From contig NZ_JAJPWV010000005.1 of NCBI RefSeq assembly GCF_021215455.1, forward strand, positions 248,001 through 312,000: a stretch of DNA of 64,000 nt. The letters are read 5' to 3'. The notes below the pieces were generated by a model. The model was given only the letters and a program-made list of their open reading frames with translations, searched no databases and was not told the origin of the DNA. Below are positions 17,949 through 26,176 of this stretch, piece after piece (the first letter of the stretch is position 1; each line of letters starts with the position of its first letter). This stretch comes from Mucilaginibacter roseus. Its GTDB lineage: Bacteria; Bacteroidota; Bacteroidia; Sphingobacteriales; Sphingobacteriaceae. The position numbers and the translations under genes are program-made.

Positions 17949-18431
17949 TTATTTTTTCTTTTTAAGCACACTAAACAGCGTTAATACCACTACCGAAGTA
18001 ACCAATACCTGGCTCACAATTTTTTGCCGGTTATACTTCCATGTAGCTTTAAAGCCCTTTTCTGCAAAAATGTTAGGGATATGACCTTTCCTTACATCAT
18101 CGATGATGCCTTCAAACACATTGATACGGTCAGCCAGTATTAAAGGGAGCCAGTGGCGGTACCTGTCCTCGCTATGTGTAAAGGCATAGCGGCGGATGAT
18201 TCCGCTTAACCCCGATGGAGGTACCGAAGTACCGAAAACTACGGAAGGTTTAGGTCGCTCGTTTGATTGCAATATTTCAACCGTTACCGGTTGCTGCGGC
18301 GAACGCTCATAGTTTATACGATTATGGTCATCTCCGGTATAATTTTTAATGGGATATGTTGGTTCGTTATCGGGATCAGCATCCATGCCCCATCCCGGTA
18401 TCGCCTTATAATCAATCACTTCTTTTTTCAT
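17949..18431 (-). CDS. Unknown 160-residue protein with C-terminal membrane anchor
   Basis: The first 60 residues are polar and proline-rich, the middle (about 75-130) is predicted helical with many aromatic and basic residues (YAFTHSEDRYRHWLPLILAD), and residues 137-154 form one membrane helix (VSQVLVTSVVVLTLFSVL) before a tail of four lysines. This suggests a tail-anchored inner-membrane protein with a cytoplasmic N-terminus. Its start is 6 bases from the stop of the dehydrogenase gene upstream, so the two are very likely co-transcribed. I do not recognise a characterised family. Confidence 0.75.
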   Translation of the reverse strand: MKKEVIDYKAIPGWGMDADPDNEPTYPIKNYTGDDHNRINYERSPQQPVTVEILQSNERPKPSVVFGTSVPPSGLSGIIRRYAFTHSEDRYRHWLPLILADRINVFEGIIDDVRKGHIPNIFAEKGFKATWKYNRQKIVSQVLVTSVVVLTLFSVLKKKK

Positions 18432-18436
18432 AATCT

Positions 18437-19588
18437 TTAAGCTTTGGCAGATGGTATAAGCACCGTTTTTATGCAGTTATCTAATTTGGATGAAAAGATG
18501 TTGTAGGCTTCTGAAATTTCCTCAAGCGGTATGCGGTGAGTGATCAAACCTTTAGGGTTTAAACGGCCTGACTGTACATGATCAATTAACTTAGGCAACA
18601 ACCTTTTAACGGAAGCCTGGTTAGCCCGGATAGTAATGCCTTTATTAACTACATTACCTATGGGTATCAGGTTAAATGGTGGCCCATAAACGCCTACTAT
18701 AGAAACAATACCGCCTTTTTTAACTGAATTTATTGCCCATTGCAGCGCTGTACCAGCACCGGCCTGCAACAAGGCTTTTCTGCCGGTAAACGTCTGTAGT
18801 CCGTTACCTTCGGCTTCGCAGCCAACGCAATCAATACAAACATCAGCACCATACCAGTCAGTAGTTTTTTTCAGGAACAACACCGGATCTTCCAGTGATT
18901 TAAAATTATACACCTCGCATTTGGCATAGTTCTTTGCAAATTCCAAGCGATAATCAACATGGTCAATCACGATAACGCGCGAAGGGCCGAAGAACCAGGC
19001 GCAGCGCGCAGCCATAATACCAATGGGTCCGGCACCAAATATCACTACTGTATCACCCTCTTTTATACCGCCCATTTCAGCCGCCTGGTAACCGGTTGGT
19101 ACCACATCTGTTAGCAGTACCGCATCATCCGGATCCATATCAGGCGGAATTACGGTTGGACCAACATCAGCATACGGCACACGCACATACTCTGCCTGCC
19201 CCCCATCATACCCCCCTGCTGTGTGCGAGTAACCAAATATACCGCCTACGGCTGTTGCCATCGGGTTAGATTCGTGACAGTTACCGTAAAGGCCCTGTTT
19301 ACAAAAATTACATTTGCCGCAGGCTATATTAAAAGGCACTAACACATGATCGCCCACTTTGAGGTTTTGTACCATGGGTCCTATCTCTTCAACAATCCCG
19401 GTAAACTCATGACCGAATGTTGAACCTACCCTGGTATCGGGCACCATACCATGGTAAAGGTGCAAATCTGATCCGCAGATACAAGTACGGGTTACCCTTA
19501 CAATCGCATCCTCAGGGTGTAATATCTCCGGCATTGGCCTTTGCTCGGTTCGCACACGGTATGGCCCTCTATAGTTCATCGCTAACAT
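18437..19588 (-). CDS. Zinc-dependent alcohol dehydrogenase, formaldehyde-dehydrogenase-like
   Basis: This 383-residue medium-chain dehydrogenase has the catalytic-zinc site CICGSDLHLYHG and GHEFTGIVEEIG, a complete four-cysteine structural-zinc lobe (CGKCNFCKQGLYGNC) and the NAD site VVIFGAGPIGIMAARCA. The long insertion after the zinc lobe and the DVVPTGYQAAEMG segment are typical of the glutathione-independent formaldehyde dehydrogenase-like subfamily often annotated in soil bacteria. It is the first gene of the leftward set, next to the AT-rich divergent region. The ATG at 19588 is used; an in-frame ATG three codons in is equally possible. The true substrate is unknown. Confidence 0.9.
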   Translation of the reverse strand: MLAMNYRGPYRVRTEQRPMPEILHPEDAIVRVTRTCICGSDLHLYHGMVPDTRVGSTFGHEFTGIVEEIGPMVQNLKVGDHVLVPFNIACGKCNFCKQGLYGNCHESNPMATAVGGIFGYSHTAGGYDGGQAEYVRVPYADVGPTVIPPDMDPDDAVLLTDVVPTGYQAAEMGGIKEGDTVVIFGAGPIGIMAARCAWFFGPSRVIVIDHVDYRLEFAKNYAKCEVYNFKSLEDPVLFLKKTTDWYGADVCIDCVGCEAEGNGLQTFTGRKALLQAGAGTALQWAINSVKKGGIVSIVGVYGPPFNLIPIGNVVNKGITIRANQASVKRLLPKLIDHVQSGRLNPKGLITHRIPLEEISEAYNIFSSKLDNCIKTVLIPSAKA

Positions 19589-19916
19589 AGGTTATTTATT
19601 AAAATATGTGAATCGGATCAATTAAAGTGCTGTCGACAGATCGGCAATTATTCCAGCGTTGATTGGCTAAACACTGATAGATACCTAATTTTATAACTGA
19701 TTGTTTTTAATATTTTATTTTTAATTAAATTTAAATACAAACAACCCTGTAAACAATTAAATCAAAGCACTATTTTAATAAATAAGAAATATATTGAAAC
19801 AATAACTAAATGTTGAAAGTTATATAGTCACTTGCAGGTGCTTCTACCCATATATGCCGGTTCTGAATGGAGATAACTATCCGATTAATATCTATTTATC
19901 TAATAGAATCCATATT
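19589..19916. promoter_or_regulatory. AT-rich divergent promoter region of the two stress gene sets
   Basis: These 328 bases separate two divergent gene sets and are far more AT-rich than the flanking genes, with long runs of TTTAAT/AATTAAA between 19680 and 19820. The promoters of both sets must lie here or overlap the first genes. I find no exact TAnnTTTG box in either direction, which might mean an alternative sigma factor. A frame open from 19854 into the next gene encodes no recognisable protein and is treated as leader. Confidence 0.5.
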
Positions 19917-20303
19917 ATGAAAGCAATTATTTCAACAAAAACCCATGCCGTGCTCGACTATGTAGCAGGGGCATTAATAACATTTTCACCATGGATATTT
20001 GGTTTCGCTAATCTTGGCGGCGCGCCGTTGCTCATACCTGTATTTATAGGTTCAATGCAACTTGTTATGGCAGTATTCAGCAAACATCAGTTAGGGCTTT
20101 TTAAAGCAATACCCATGCAACTGCATTTAACTATTGATATGCTTGCAGGATGTGTATTGATAGCAAGCCCGTTTTTATATGGCTTTGCACAATTGGTAGT
20201 ATGGCCACATGTATTATTAGGGGTAGTGTCATTATCAGCAGGGTTATTAACCTACGGCTCCTTGCTATACAAAGTGCAGGTATATGACGAGCGGGGTTAC
20301 TAA
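19917..20303 (+). CDS. SPW-repeat membrane protein
   Basis: The 128-residue protein has four predicted membrane helices arranged as two similar pairs, each with an aromatic motif: FSPWIFGFANL in the first half and ASPFLYGFAQL in the second. This is the SPW-repeat pattern, a family of small integral membrane proteins of unknown function. The ATG at 19917, preceded by CATATT, is preferred over an in-frame start 63 bases upstream because the extra residues are unlike the family and the context matches other starts in this island. It opens the rightward gene set. Confidence 0.82.
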   Translation: MKAIISTKTHAVLDYVAGALITFSPWIFGFANLGGAPLLIPVFIGSMQLVMAVFSKHQLGLFKAIPMQLHLTIDMLAGCVLIASPFLYGFAQLVVWPHVLLGVVSLSAGLLTYGSLLYKVQVYDERGY

Positions 20304-20335
20304 TTCCTTCTGTAATAAACTGAAATTATATTATT

Positions 20336-20575
20336 ATGAGAAAGTATTATATAACCGGATGCTTATGCGCCGCTATGGTGTGGGCATCGTGTGGCGGCAG
20401 CCATGAACAAGGAACAACACATCATGCCGACCCCAATGCCGACACTACCGAGCAGACACAAACGCATGCGGATACAACCGGCCAGGACAGCCTGACCACA
20501 CCAGCTAAAGGAGGTGAAGGTGCCGCCCAAGGGCCTGCATCAGGCATTACCAACGATAGCAATAAGAATAATTAA
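20336..20575 (+). CDS. Small lipoprotein, unknown function
   Basis: This 79-residue protein has a lipoprotein signal with lipobox WASC (cysteine at residue 19) and a hydrophilic mature part rich in Thr, His, Asp, Gly and Gln. The two HAD-T-T/HADTTGQ segments are weakly repetitive and histidine-containing, so weak metal binding is conceivable. It parallels the 72-residue lipoprotein of the divergent set. No family recognised. Confidence 0.7.
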   Translation: MRKYYITGCLCAAMVWASCGGSHEQGTTHHADPNADTTEQTQTHADTTGQDSLTTPAKGGEGAAQGPASGITNDSNKNN

Positions 20576-20601
20576 TACTCCGTGAAAACAAATAAGTAAT
20601 T

Positions 20602-20775
20602 ATGGAACAGCAAAAAGGAAACGTGGCCCCTGGCCAGCAAAATTACCCATCGGAAGAGCAACCGCAGGGTAACCCGAACCGGCAAACGCCGGACGAGATT
20701 GTGCAAGGCGCAAAACAGAATGATCAGTTAGATAAACTGGAAGAGAATGCGCCTGATGAAGATGAAGGTAAATAG
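20602..20775 (+). CDS. Tiny hydrophilic protein with in-frame amber stop and coding-like extension
   Basis: This 57-codon gene is below common length cut-offs. It starts MEQQKGNVAPGQQNYPSEEQ, is rich in Gln, Glu, Pro and Asn, and ends DEDEGK at TAG (20773-20775). The start context AATT-ATG equals that of its neighbours. In the same frame after TAG, 21 further codons follow without interruption (HGTEPKAYQYERKIKGDENR and Q) to TAA at 20839-20841, with the same hydrophilic character. Either the TAG is a recent nonsense mutation in a 79-codon gene, or the extension is read through, or it is coincidental. No family recognised; probably disordered. Confidence 0.6.
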   Translation: MEQQKGNVAPGQQNYPSEEQPQGNPNRQTPDEIVQGAKQNDQLDKLEENAPDEDEGK

Positions 20776-20845
20776 CATGGTACAGAGCCGAAGGCTTACC
20801 AATACGAACGTAAAATAAAGGGTGACGAAAACCGGCAATAATACC

Positions 20846-20977
20846 ATGCATTCATTCAAAAGAAAAAGGCAATGGCAGCAATGTTTAGTACGCGAAAATA
20901 AACGTACCGTAAGATACCTGTTGGCAGCCTTTTTATTGATACTCATACTACTAATCACTATTTCGGGTAAGTATTAA
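20846..20977 (+). CDS. 43-residue single-helix membrane protein
   Basis: An ATG at 20846 opens a 43-codon frame with a strongly basic, aromatic N-terminus (MHSFKRKRQWQQ) and one hydrophobic helix at about residues 24-39 (YLLAAFLLILILLITI) before GKY and TAA. The positive-inside pattern predicts a cytoplasmic N-terminus. It lies 12 bases before the first DUF421 gene on the same strand, and could be a small partner of it, which is inference. It is too short for standard gene calling, so its reality rests on this architecture and position. Confidence 0.5.
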   Translation: MHSFKRKRQWQQCLVRENKRTVRYLLAAFLLILILLITISGKY

Positions 20978-20989
20978 GCGTTCAACAAA

Positions 20990-21685
20990 ATGAAAAAGGA
21001 AGAAATTCATCTTGATGACTGGGCTCGGATATTATTTGGCGAAGCCCCCCCGGTATTTTTATTGGAAGTACTGATCAGATCGCTGATTACTTACGTATTA
21101 CTGCTGGTTATTGTAAGCTGGTTAGGCAAGCGCATGAGCGGGCAACTAACCATAATGGAAATGGCGGTTATGTTTACACTGGGTGCTATTGTATCGGTAC
21201 CAATGCAAACACCGGACAGGGGCATTCTGCAAGGGTTAATCCTGTTGCTGTGCGCGGTGGGTTTTCAACGCGGAATCAGTTATTTAGGATTTCGGAGTCA
21301 TAAAATAGAAAATATTACCCAAGGCAAACCCAGCACACTGGTAAAAGACGGTTTACTTGATGTTGAACAAATGGCCTTGAACAGAATATCAAGGCAACAG
21401 CTGTTTGCTGTATTACGTGGTCAAAAAATTTTCAACCTTGGATCTGTTGAACGTGTGTACCTGGAAGCCTGCGGGTTAATGAGCGTTTATACCAGTTCAG
21501 CCCCGCAGCGAGGCTTACCCATTTATCCTCCGGATGATTCGCCGCTATACAACGGCGAATCATCCGCGGCGGATAAAGCTCAAGGCTACAAGGCTTGTAT
21601 TAATTGTGGCAATGTAATACCCGAAACTCAAGTCTCATCCTGCCCGATGTGTGGTAAAAACACATTTACACATGCCGCTATATAA
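20990..21685 (+). CDS. DUF421 membrane protein with C-terminal zinc ribbon (copy 1)
   Basis: The 231-residue protein has three membrane helices in the first 95 residues and the DUF421 (YetF-like) core, seen in GKRMSGQLTIMEMAVMFTLG and a soluble domain at about 105-170 containing ITQGKPSTLVKDG. Beyond the usual end of the family it carries a C-terminal extension with two CxxC pairs (CINCGNVIPE and CPMCGKNTF), a probable zinc ribbon. DUF421 proteins are known mainly from spore-forming Firmicutes and have no firmly assigned function. A paralog follows 6 bases later, so the two may form a hetero-oligomer. Confidence 0.85.
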   Translation: MKKEEIHLDDWARILFGEAPPVFLLEVLIRSLITYVLLLVIVSWLGKRMSGQLTIMEMAVMFTLGAIVSVPMQTPDRGILQGLILLLCAVGFQRGISYLGFRSHKIENITQGKPSTLVKDGLLDVEQMALNRISRQQLFAVLRGQKIFNLGSVERVYLEACGLMSVYTSSAPQRGLPIYPPDDSPLYNGESSAADKAQGYKACINCGNVIPETQVSSCPMCGKNTFTHAAI

Positions 21686-21691
21686 TATATT

Positions 21692-22393
21692 ATGAAGCCC
21701 GACGAAATAAAACTGACTGATTGGATGCGCTGGCTTGTTGGCGAAGTTCCACCCTCATTTTATATTGAACTGCTGATTCGTGCCGCTTTTATTTATCTTT
21801 TATTAATGATATGTATGCGTTTACTTGGTAAACGTATGTCATCACAACTTGGCCGTAATGACCTGGTCGCCATGGTTACGCTTGCCGCTACAATCGGTAT
21901 TCCGCTGCAAGCGCCGGACCGTGGTTTACTACCGGCCGTTGTTATCGCGATCATTGTTGTGTTAACAGGCCGCTGGATATCCAGTAAAACCTTTTATAGC
22001 GAACCATTTGAAAAAATATCACAAGGCAATATATCAGTACTTGTAAAAAACGCGGTGATGGATTTGACCGAAATGAAGAAAGCACGCCTCACACGCGAAC
22101 GTTTGGTGGCACAATTGCGTTATTCGGGCATTAAACAGTTGGGTCAGGTAAAACGGCTATATATGGAAGCGAATGGAGATTTTACCATTATAGAAGAAGA
22201 AGAACCACAACCGGGCTTATTTATTATACCCAGAACTGACACAGCATTATATGATCGATTTAAAAGATCAGACCGCTTGCTGTCCTGCGAAAATTGTGGC
22301 TTTACTAAAGAAAAACCCTTTGAGCCGGCAGATACCGAGTGCCCAAGTTGCGGACATAAAGTTTGGACACCGGCTGTGCTACAAAATCATTAA
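21692..22393 (+). CDS. DUF421 membrane protein with C-terminal zinc ribbon (copy 2)
   Basis: This 233-residue paralog of the preceding gene shares its layout: three N-terminal membrane helices, the core motif GKRMSSQLGRNDLVAMVTLA, the soluble SQGNISVLVKNAV segment and a C-terminal zinc ribbon with CENCGFTKE and CPSCGHKVW. Both copies begin with a similar polar peptide (DEIKLTDWMRWLVGEVPPSF here), which points to an ancient tandem duplication. The divergence between copies is large enough to suggest distinct roles. Confidence 0.85.
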   Translation: MKPDEIKLTDWMRWLVGEVPPSFYIELLIRAAFIYLLLMICMRLLGKRMSSQLGRNDLVAMVTLAATIGIPLQAPDRGLLPAVVIAIIVVLTGRWISSKTFYSEPFEKISQGNISVLVKNAVMDLTEMKKARLTRERLVAQLRYSGIKQLGQVKRLYMEANGDFTIIEEEEPQPGLFIIPRTDTALYDRFKRSDRLLSCENCGFTKEKPFEPADTECPSCGHKVWTPAVLQNH

Positions 22394-22413
22394 TACCTAA
22401 AATAAATAAAAAC

Positions 22414-24624
22414 ATGTCAACCGGAACATCTATATGGGCAGTAGCTGCTGCCAACCGACTGGCTGATATTCAAAAAGAGCCATTATATCAGTACACAGTA
22501 CAAGGCTTTAACTTTGAGGTTGTAGAGCTTAATGACTCGTTATGGGTAATAGCCAATGTCGGGAAGAATTTAAAAATGACTTTCAGGACCGCTTATTCGC
22601 CTGATGGTTTTTTGGATGTTAAAGTAACCGAAAATCAGGATGGTTTAACTGTCGCTTTAAGGGCTTTAACAGGGAGATATAATGTAGCTATCAACTGGCC
22701 CAAAAAAAACGAGGCGATATTACATTACACGGTTGACCTCACACCATCAAATGAGATGATGGTACCATTTTGGCCAAGAGATATTGTTATAGTGGGTGCT
22801 AAAGGCAAGGAAGATCAAACATCAGGTGAGATACATGTATCACAAACCGGAGGCCGATCCGGGTTGATCTATGCATCCTTCAAAAAACCTAAAGCCGGGT
22901 CATTTTTATACCTGCAAAACCTAACCGCTCTTGAAACCTACAATGTGGATACGGAAACACCGGCTACCGACGTTGTAGGCGGGCAATGGCCGGAATTAGG
23001 TTTGAGCTTACCACCTGCCATTGAAAAACCTTTGCAAGCCGGCAAAAAATATACGATATCAGACGCACTTGTATTATTGAGCGATAAGGCACCGGCCGAT
23101 CAGTTTGAAATGTCCAAGGGGTTTTTAGATGCGATCGCGAGTATCTACCTGTTATTACCTAAGCCTGATACAAAATACCATAATTACCCGGACATGCTGC
23201 AACATGCCATTAATGATTTGCAGAATAACAAGGGTTGCTGGTCGCACCGCAGCGGACACCCGTATTTAAACGCATATGTGTGTGATTACAATACGCCACC
23301 TGAAATAATGGTACAGTTAGCCGTACTGTTACCCGTAAAAGAATATACAGGCTGGAGCGGTGAAAAAAGCCAGATGGAAACTGACATTAAAGAAGCCTTG
23401 CCTGCATTTTATAACGAAAAACTAGGCACTGTGATGCGTTGGCTGCCTTCGGAAGAAGATATGCTGGATGAGTCGGAAGAGCAAAAAGTGCCATTAGTGA
23501 TGGACTCCTGGTATCTGCACCATCCTTTGCTCAACCTGGCCCGTATGGCTGCGGCGGGGGATGATTTGGGGAAAGACCTATTATTAAAATCTGTTGACTA
23601 TGCCATAAAGGTTGCACATCATTTTAATTATGTATGGCCGGTGTTCTATAAAATGGATACGCTTGAGGTTATAAAAGCTGAAGCAAAGGAAGGCGAAGGC
23701 GGTGAAAAAGACGTTGCGGGCATTTATGCGCATGTGATGTTACAGATATGGGAGGTTACCGGTGATAAAAAGTATTTCCGCGAAGCCGAAAAAGCTGCCG
23801 AATCCATGTTACAGCATGGGTTCAATGTATTTTATCAGGCCAACAACACCATGTTTGGCGCTAAGGCCATGATGTTGCTATATCGTGAAACGAAAAAAGA
23901 TATTTATCGTGACCTGAGCTATTTATTCCTCGCCAATGTATTTAAAAACGTAGCGCTTTGGGAGTGTAATTATGGCTTCGGGCAACACTTTCCAAGCTTC
24001 TTTAAGTTGTACCCGCTTAGCGATGCACCTTATGTGGCGGTATATGAAGAGCAGGAGGCTTATTCGGGTGTGCATGAGTACCTGAGCTATGCCGAGGGGG
24101 TGGAAATTTTACCATCAGTATCGTTACTGTTAGCCGAATTTGTAAAGTATATGGTTAACCGCGCGGCGTATTACTATCCGCCTATGCTGCCTAAAGAAAT
24201 GCTGTCAACCGAGGTTAAAACCGGCGAGCTGGACCCAAACCTATGGGTTGCTTTGGAAGATATACATGATGGCTGGGAGCAATCAGGCGCTGTAGGGCAG
24301 GAAGTGTACGGAGCCGGGTTAGCGTTTGGCATAGTACCTCGTCAATACATTAATGTTGAAGACGAAAACTTTTTAGTTTTTATTGATTATCCCATCTCCG
24401 GCAAATCCGTGAAGAACAATTCACTAAGCTTTAAAGTACTTGGCGACAGGCAGCTTACATGCCGGATATGTATAGTACCCAAAGAAAAGGGCAAGCTGCC
24501 GGAATTTACGGTATTGACGGGTAACGATAAAGACCAGACGGAGGTTGACAGTTTATCAAAGAAAAAAAGCGGGTTTGAATACCTGATTCACGGAGATCAA
24601 AAAATTATCATATCCTGGAAATAA
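22414..24624 (+). CDS. Large unknown protein, possible alpha/alpha-barrel
   Basis: From the ATG at 22414 (AAAAC-ATG) the product is 736 residues with no signal peptide. The first 235 residues look beta-rich; residues about 250-580 contain regularly spaced amphipathic helices with aromatic and acidic residues (MVQLAVLLPVKEYTGW, DSWYLHHPLLNLARMAA, EYLSYAEGVEILPSVSL) reminiscent of (alpha/alpha)-barrel glycosidases or six-hairpin folds; the last part again looks beta-rich. No catalytic motif can be assigned. It sits between the DUF421 pair and an SDR in the rightward set. The in-frame start 51 bases upstream overlaps the preceding gene and is rejected. Confidence 0.8.
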   Translation: MSTGTSIWAVAAANRLADIQKEPLYQYTVQGFNFEVVELNDSLWVIANVGKNLKMTFRTAYSPDGFLDVKVTENQDGLTVALRALTGRYNVAINWPKKNEAILHYTVDLTPSNEMMVPFWPRDIVIVGAKGKEDQTSGEIHVSQTGGRSGLIYASFKKPKAGSFLYLQNLTALETYNVDTETPATDVVGGQWPELGLSLPPAIEKPLQAGKKYTISDALVLLSDKAPADQFEMSKGFLDAIASIYLLLPKPDTKYHNYPDMLQHAINDLQNNKGCWSHRSGHPYLNAYVCDYNTPPEIMVQLAVLLPVKEYTGWSGEKSQMETDIKEALPAFYNEKLGTVMRWLPSEEDMLDESEEQKVPLVMDSWYLHHPLLNLARMAAAGDDLGKDLLLKSVDYAIKVAHHFNYVWPVFYKMDTLEVIKAEAKEGEGGEKDVAGIYAHVMLQIWEVTGDKKYFREAEKAAESMLQHGFNVFYQANNTMFGAKAMMLLYRETKKDIYRDLSYLFLANVFKNVALWECNYGFGQHFPSFFKLYPLSDAPYVAVYEEQEAYSGVHEYLSYAEGVEILPSVSLLLAEFVKYMVNRAAYYYPPMLPKEMLSTEVKTGELDPNLWVALEDIHDGWEQSGAVGQEVYGAGLAFGIVPRQYINVEDENFLVFIDYPISGKSVKNNSLSFKVLGDRQLTCRICIVPKEKGKLPEFTVLTGNDKDQTEVDSLSKKKSGFEYLIHGDQKIIISWK

Positions 24625-24639
24625 ACATAAAAATTAATT

Positions 24640-25407
24640 ATGGCATTAAATGAAAACAATCAGGTTTACGCTCCGACAGTTGTAAACGGTTTATCAATAA
24701 TAATTACGGGCGGGACAACCGGCATAGGTAGGGCCACAGCACTGCTCCTGGCCTCGCATGGCGCTAATGTTTTTATAAATGGTACTGATCAGCAACATCT
24801 TGACGATGTATTGAAAGATGTGGCCTCCGCCGGTTTTACCGGCAGCGTTAATGGCATTATTGCCGATCTGGCTACCGAAGAAGGAATTAAACAGCTTTTT
24901 AAAGAAGCTAATGCGCACTTAAATGGCATCGATGTATTTATTAATAACGCTGCCCTGGCGTATCAGGGTGTATCTGACGGCAACTACAGCGAATGGCATA
25001 AAGTAGTTAACACCAATCTTACCGGTTATATAGCCTGCACCCACATTGCCTTAGCGCAAATGAAGGAAAAAAAACGCGGCCATATTATCAATGTAGGTTC
25101 CATGAGCGCCGATGTGCGCGAAAAAGACAGCTCTGTGTATGTGGCCACAAAATCGGCCATACAAGGCTTTACAGAAAGCCTGCGTAAGGAGGTAAATGAA
25201 CAAGGTATTAAGGTAACGCTTATTGAGCCCGGCGCAGTTGGTACAGACATGCAACCGGTTTCGGTACCCGACCAGCAGAAGCAACAAGAAAACCTGGAAA
25301 TGCTCAAGGCAGAGGATATTGCTAATGTTATACTTTTTGCCCTAAGCCAGCCGGAACGCTGCGACATTGTTGATATAAAAGTAAAGCCGCATCTGCAAAT
25401 AATTTAA
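24640..25407 (+). CDS. Short-chain dehydrogenase/reductase
   Basis: The 255-residue protein has the classical SDR features: cofactor motif GGTTGIGRA near residue 22, NNAAL near 107, and the catalytic Ser-Tyr-Lys set in VGSMSADVREKDSSVYVATK. The basic/acidic pattern after the first strand does not let me fix NAD versus NADP. It follows the 736-residue unknown gene by 15 bases, starts in the same ATTAATT-ATG context, and appears to be the last intact gene of the rightward set. Substrate unknown. Confidence 0.88.
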   Translation: MALNENNQVYAPTVVNGLSIIITGGTTGIGRATALLLASHGANVFINGTDQQHLDDVLKDVASAGFTGSVNGIIADLATEEGIKQLFKEANAHLNGIDVFINNAALAYQGVSDGNYSEWHKVVNTNLTGYIACTHIALAQMKEKKRGHIINVGSMSADVREKDSSVYVATKSAIQGFTESLRKEVNEQGIKVTLIEPGAVGTDMQPVSVPDQQKQQENLEMLKAEDIANVILFALSQPERCDIVDIKVKPHLQII

Positions 25408-25454
25408 TGTCTTAAATATTAAAGGATACATTTTTTAAAGAGCAGCAGAGGCCA

Positions 25455-25733
25455 ATGCATATGCTGTTGCTTACCAGCATGGTAGATGCACTGGCTTTGC
25501 CTGTAATTGAACTTTTCATTGGGGCTTACATCATTCGTAAATCAAATGATGTAAGCCTTGTTATGGTTTACCAGTTAGTGCAGGGCACCGGTATTCCGAT
25601 AACATTTATAATGAATGGTTATTTGCTAAGGCGTTTTCATATCTCAAGGTTATACGCATTGTGTATGATCATTAGCGGGATTGACATGGCCGTTATGATG
25701 CAAATACGCATCGCGTTGGAACTGGCTATATAA
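25455..25733 (+). pseudogene. N-terminal fragment of a membrane transporter (MFS-like)
   Basis: A 92-residue frame encodes two to three membrane helices resembling the beginning of an MFS transporter (ELFIGAYIIRKSNDVSLVM, then YLLRRF between helices). Such transporters have about 400 residues, so most is missing. After the stop at 25731-25733 the frame continues open for 27 more codons (ELSLENFNEALGIKDSRRPG) to a second stop near 25830, a soluble segment unlike a transporter, which points to a deletion junction. I consider it broken. Confidence 0.5.
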
Positions 25734-25838
25734 AGTCCCGTTGTCCTGGAACTAAGCCTTGAAAATTTTAACGAAGCCCTGGGCATCAAGGATTCGCGCC
25801 GGCCCGGGCAATAACATCTAAAACTTAACAATGCCAAA

Positions 25839-26128
25839 ATGAATACAAATGAGCTATTAGGCACGGTTGGCCTGGTACACCCCAACCTACAACATGATCC
25901 TCTGAGAAAACAGGGCCAGGTAAGCATAATTACTTATGTCAGCCAAAAGAACAAGACGTTTACATGCGTTTTGATAACGGTGGCGAAGCGCTGTATGCTC
26001 CTGATGCCAAATCAACGCTCAAAGGCAGATCAGCTATAATGAATAACCCGAGGGGATCAGCTGCATTGGAAACAAGAGACTTCAAAGATATTTACAAAAT
26101 AGGCCATCTGCTGTACTTCGGTCGGTGA
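25839..26128 (+). pseudogene. Frameshifted small hypothetical gene
   Basis: The frame begins MNTNELLGTVGLVHPNLQHD and reads PLRKQGQVSIITYV before losing sense near 25938. Shifting frame there restores a protein-like continuation at 25940-26128 (QPKEQDVYMRFDNGGEALY, then NPRGSAALETRDFKDIYKIG) ending GHLLYFGR. The two halves join smoothly, consistent with a single-base indel. I recall similar small Sphingobacteriaceae hypothetical proteins being longer at the C-terminus, so the gene is probably also truncated. Function unknown. Confidence 0.6.
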
Positions 26129-26176
26129 GGCGCTTGTTTGTATTGCTTTGTTAACTCTTTGCCTTACTTCACTGCC

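Noticed and set aside
19854..19916. Upstream extension of the SPW protein.
   Set aside because: The added 21 residues lack membrane character and the ATG at 19917 has the local start context and matches the family start.
20600..20958. Minus-strand frames opposite the small genes at 20.6-21.0 kb.
   Set aside because: They oppose frames with better start contexts and protein features and have no recognisable content.
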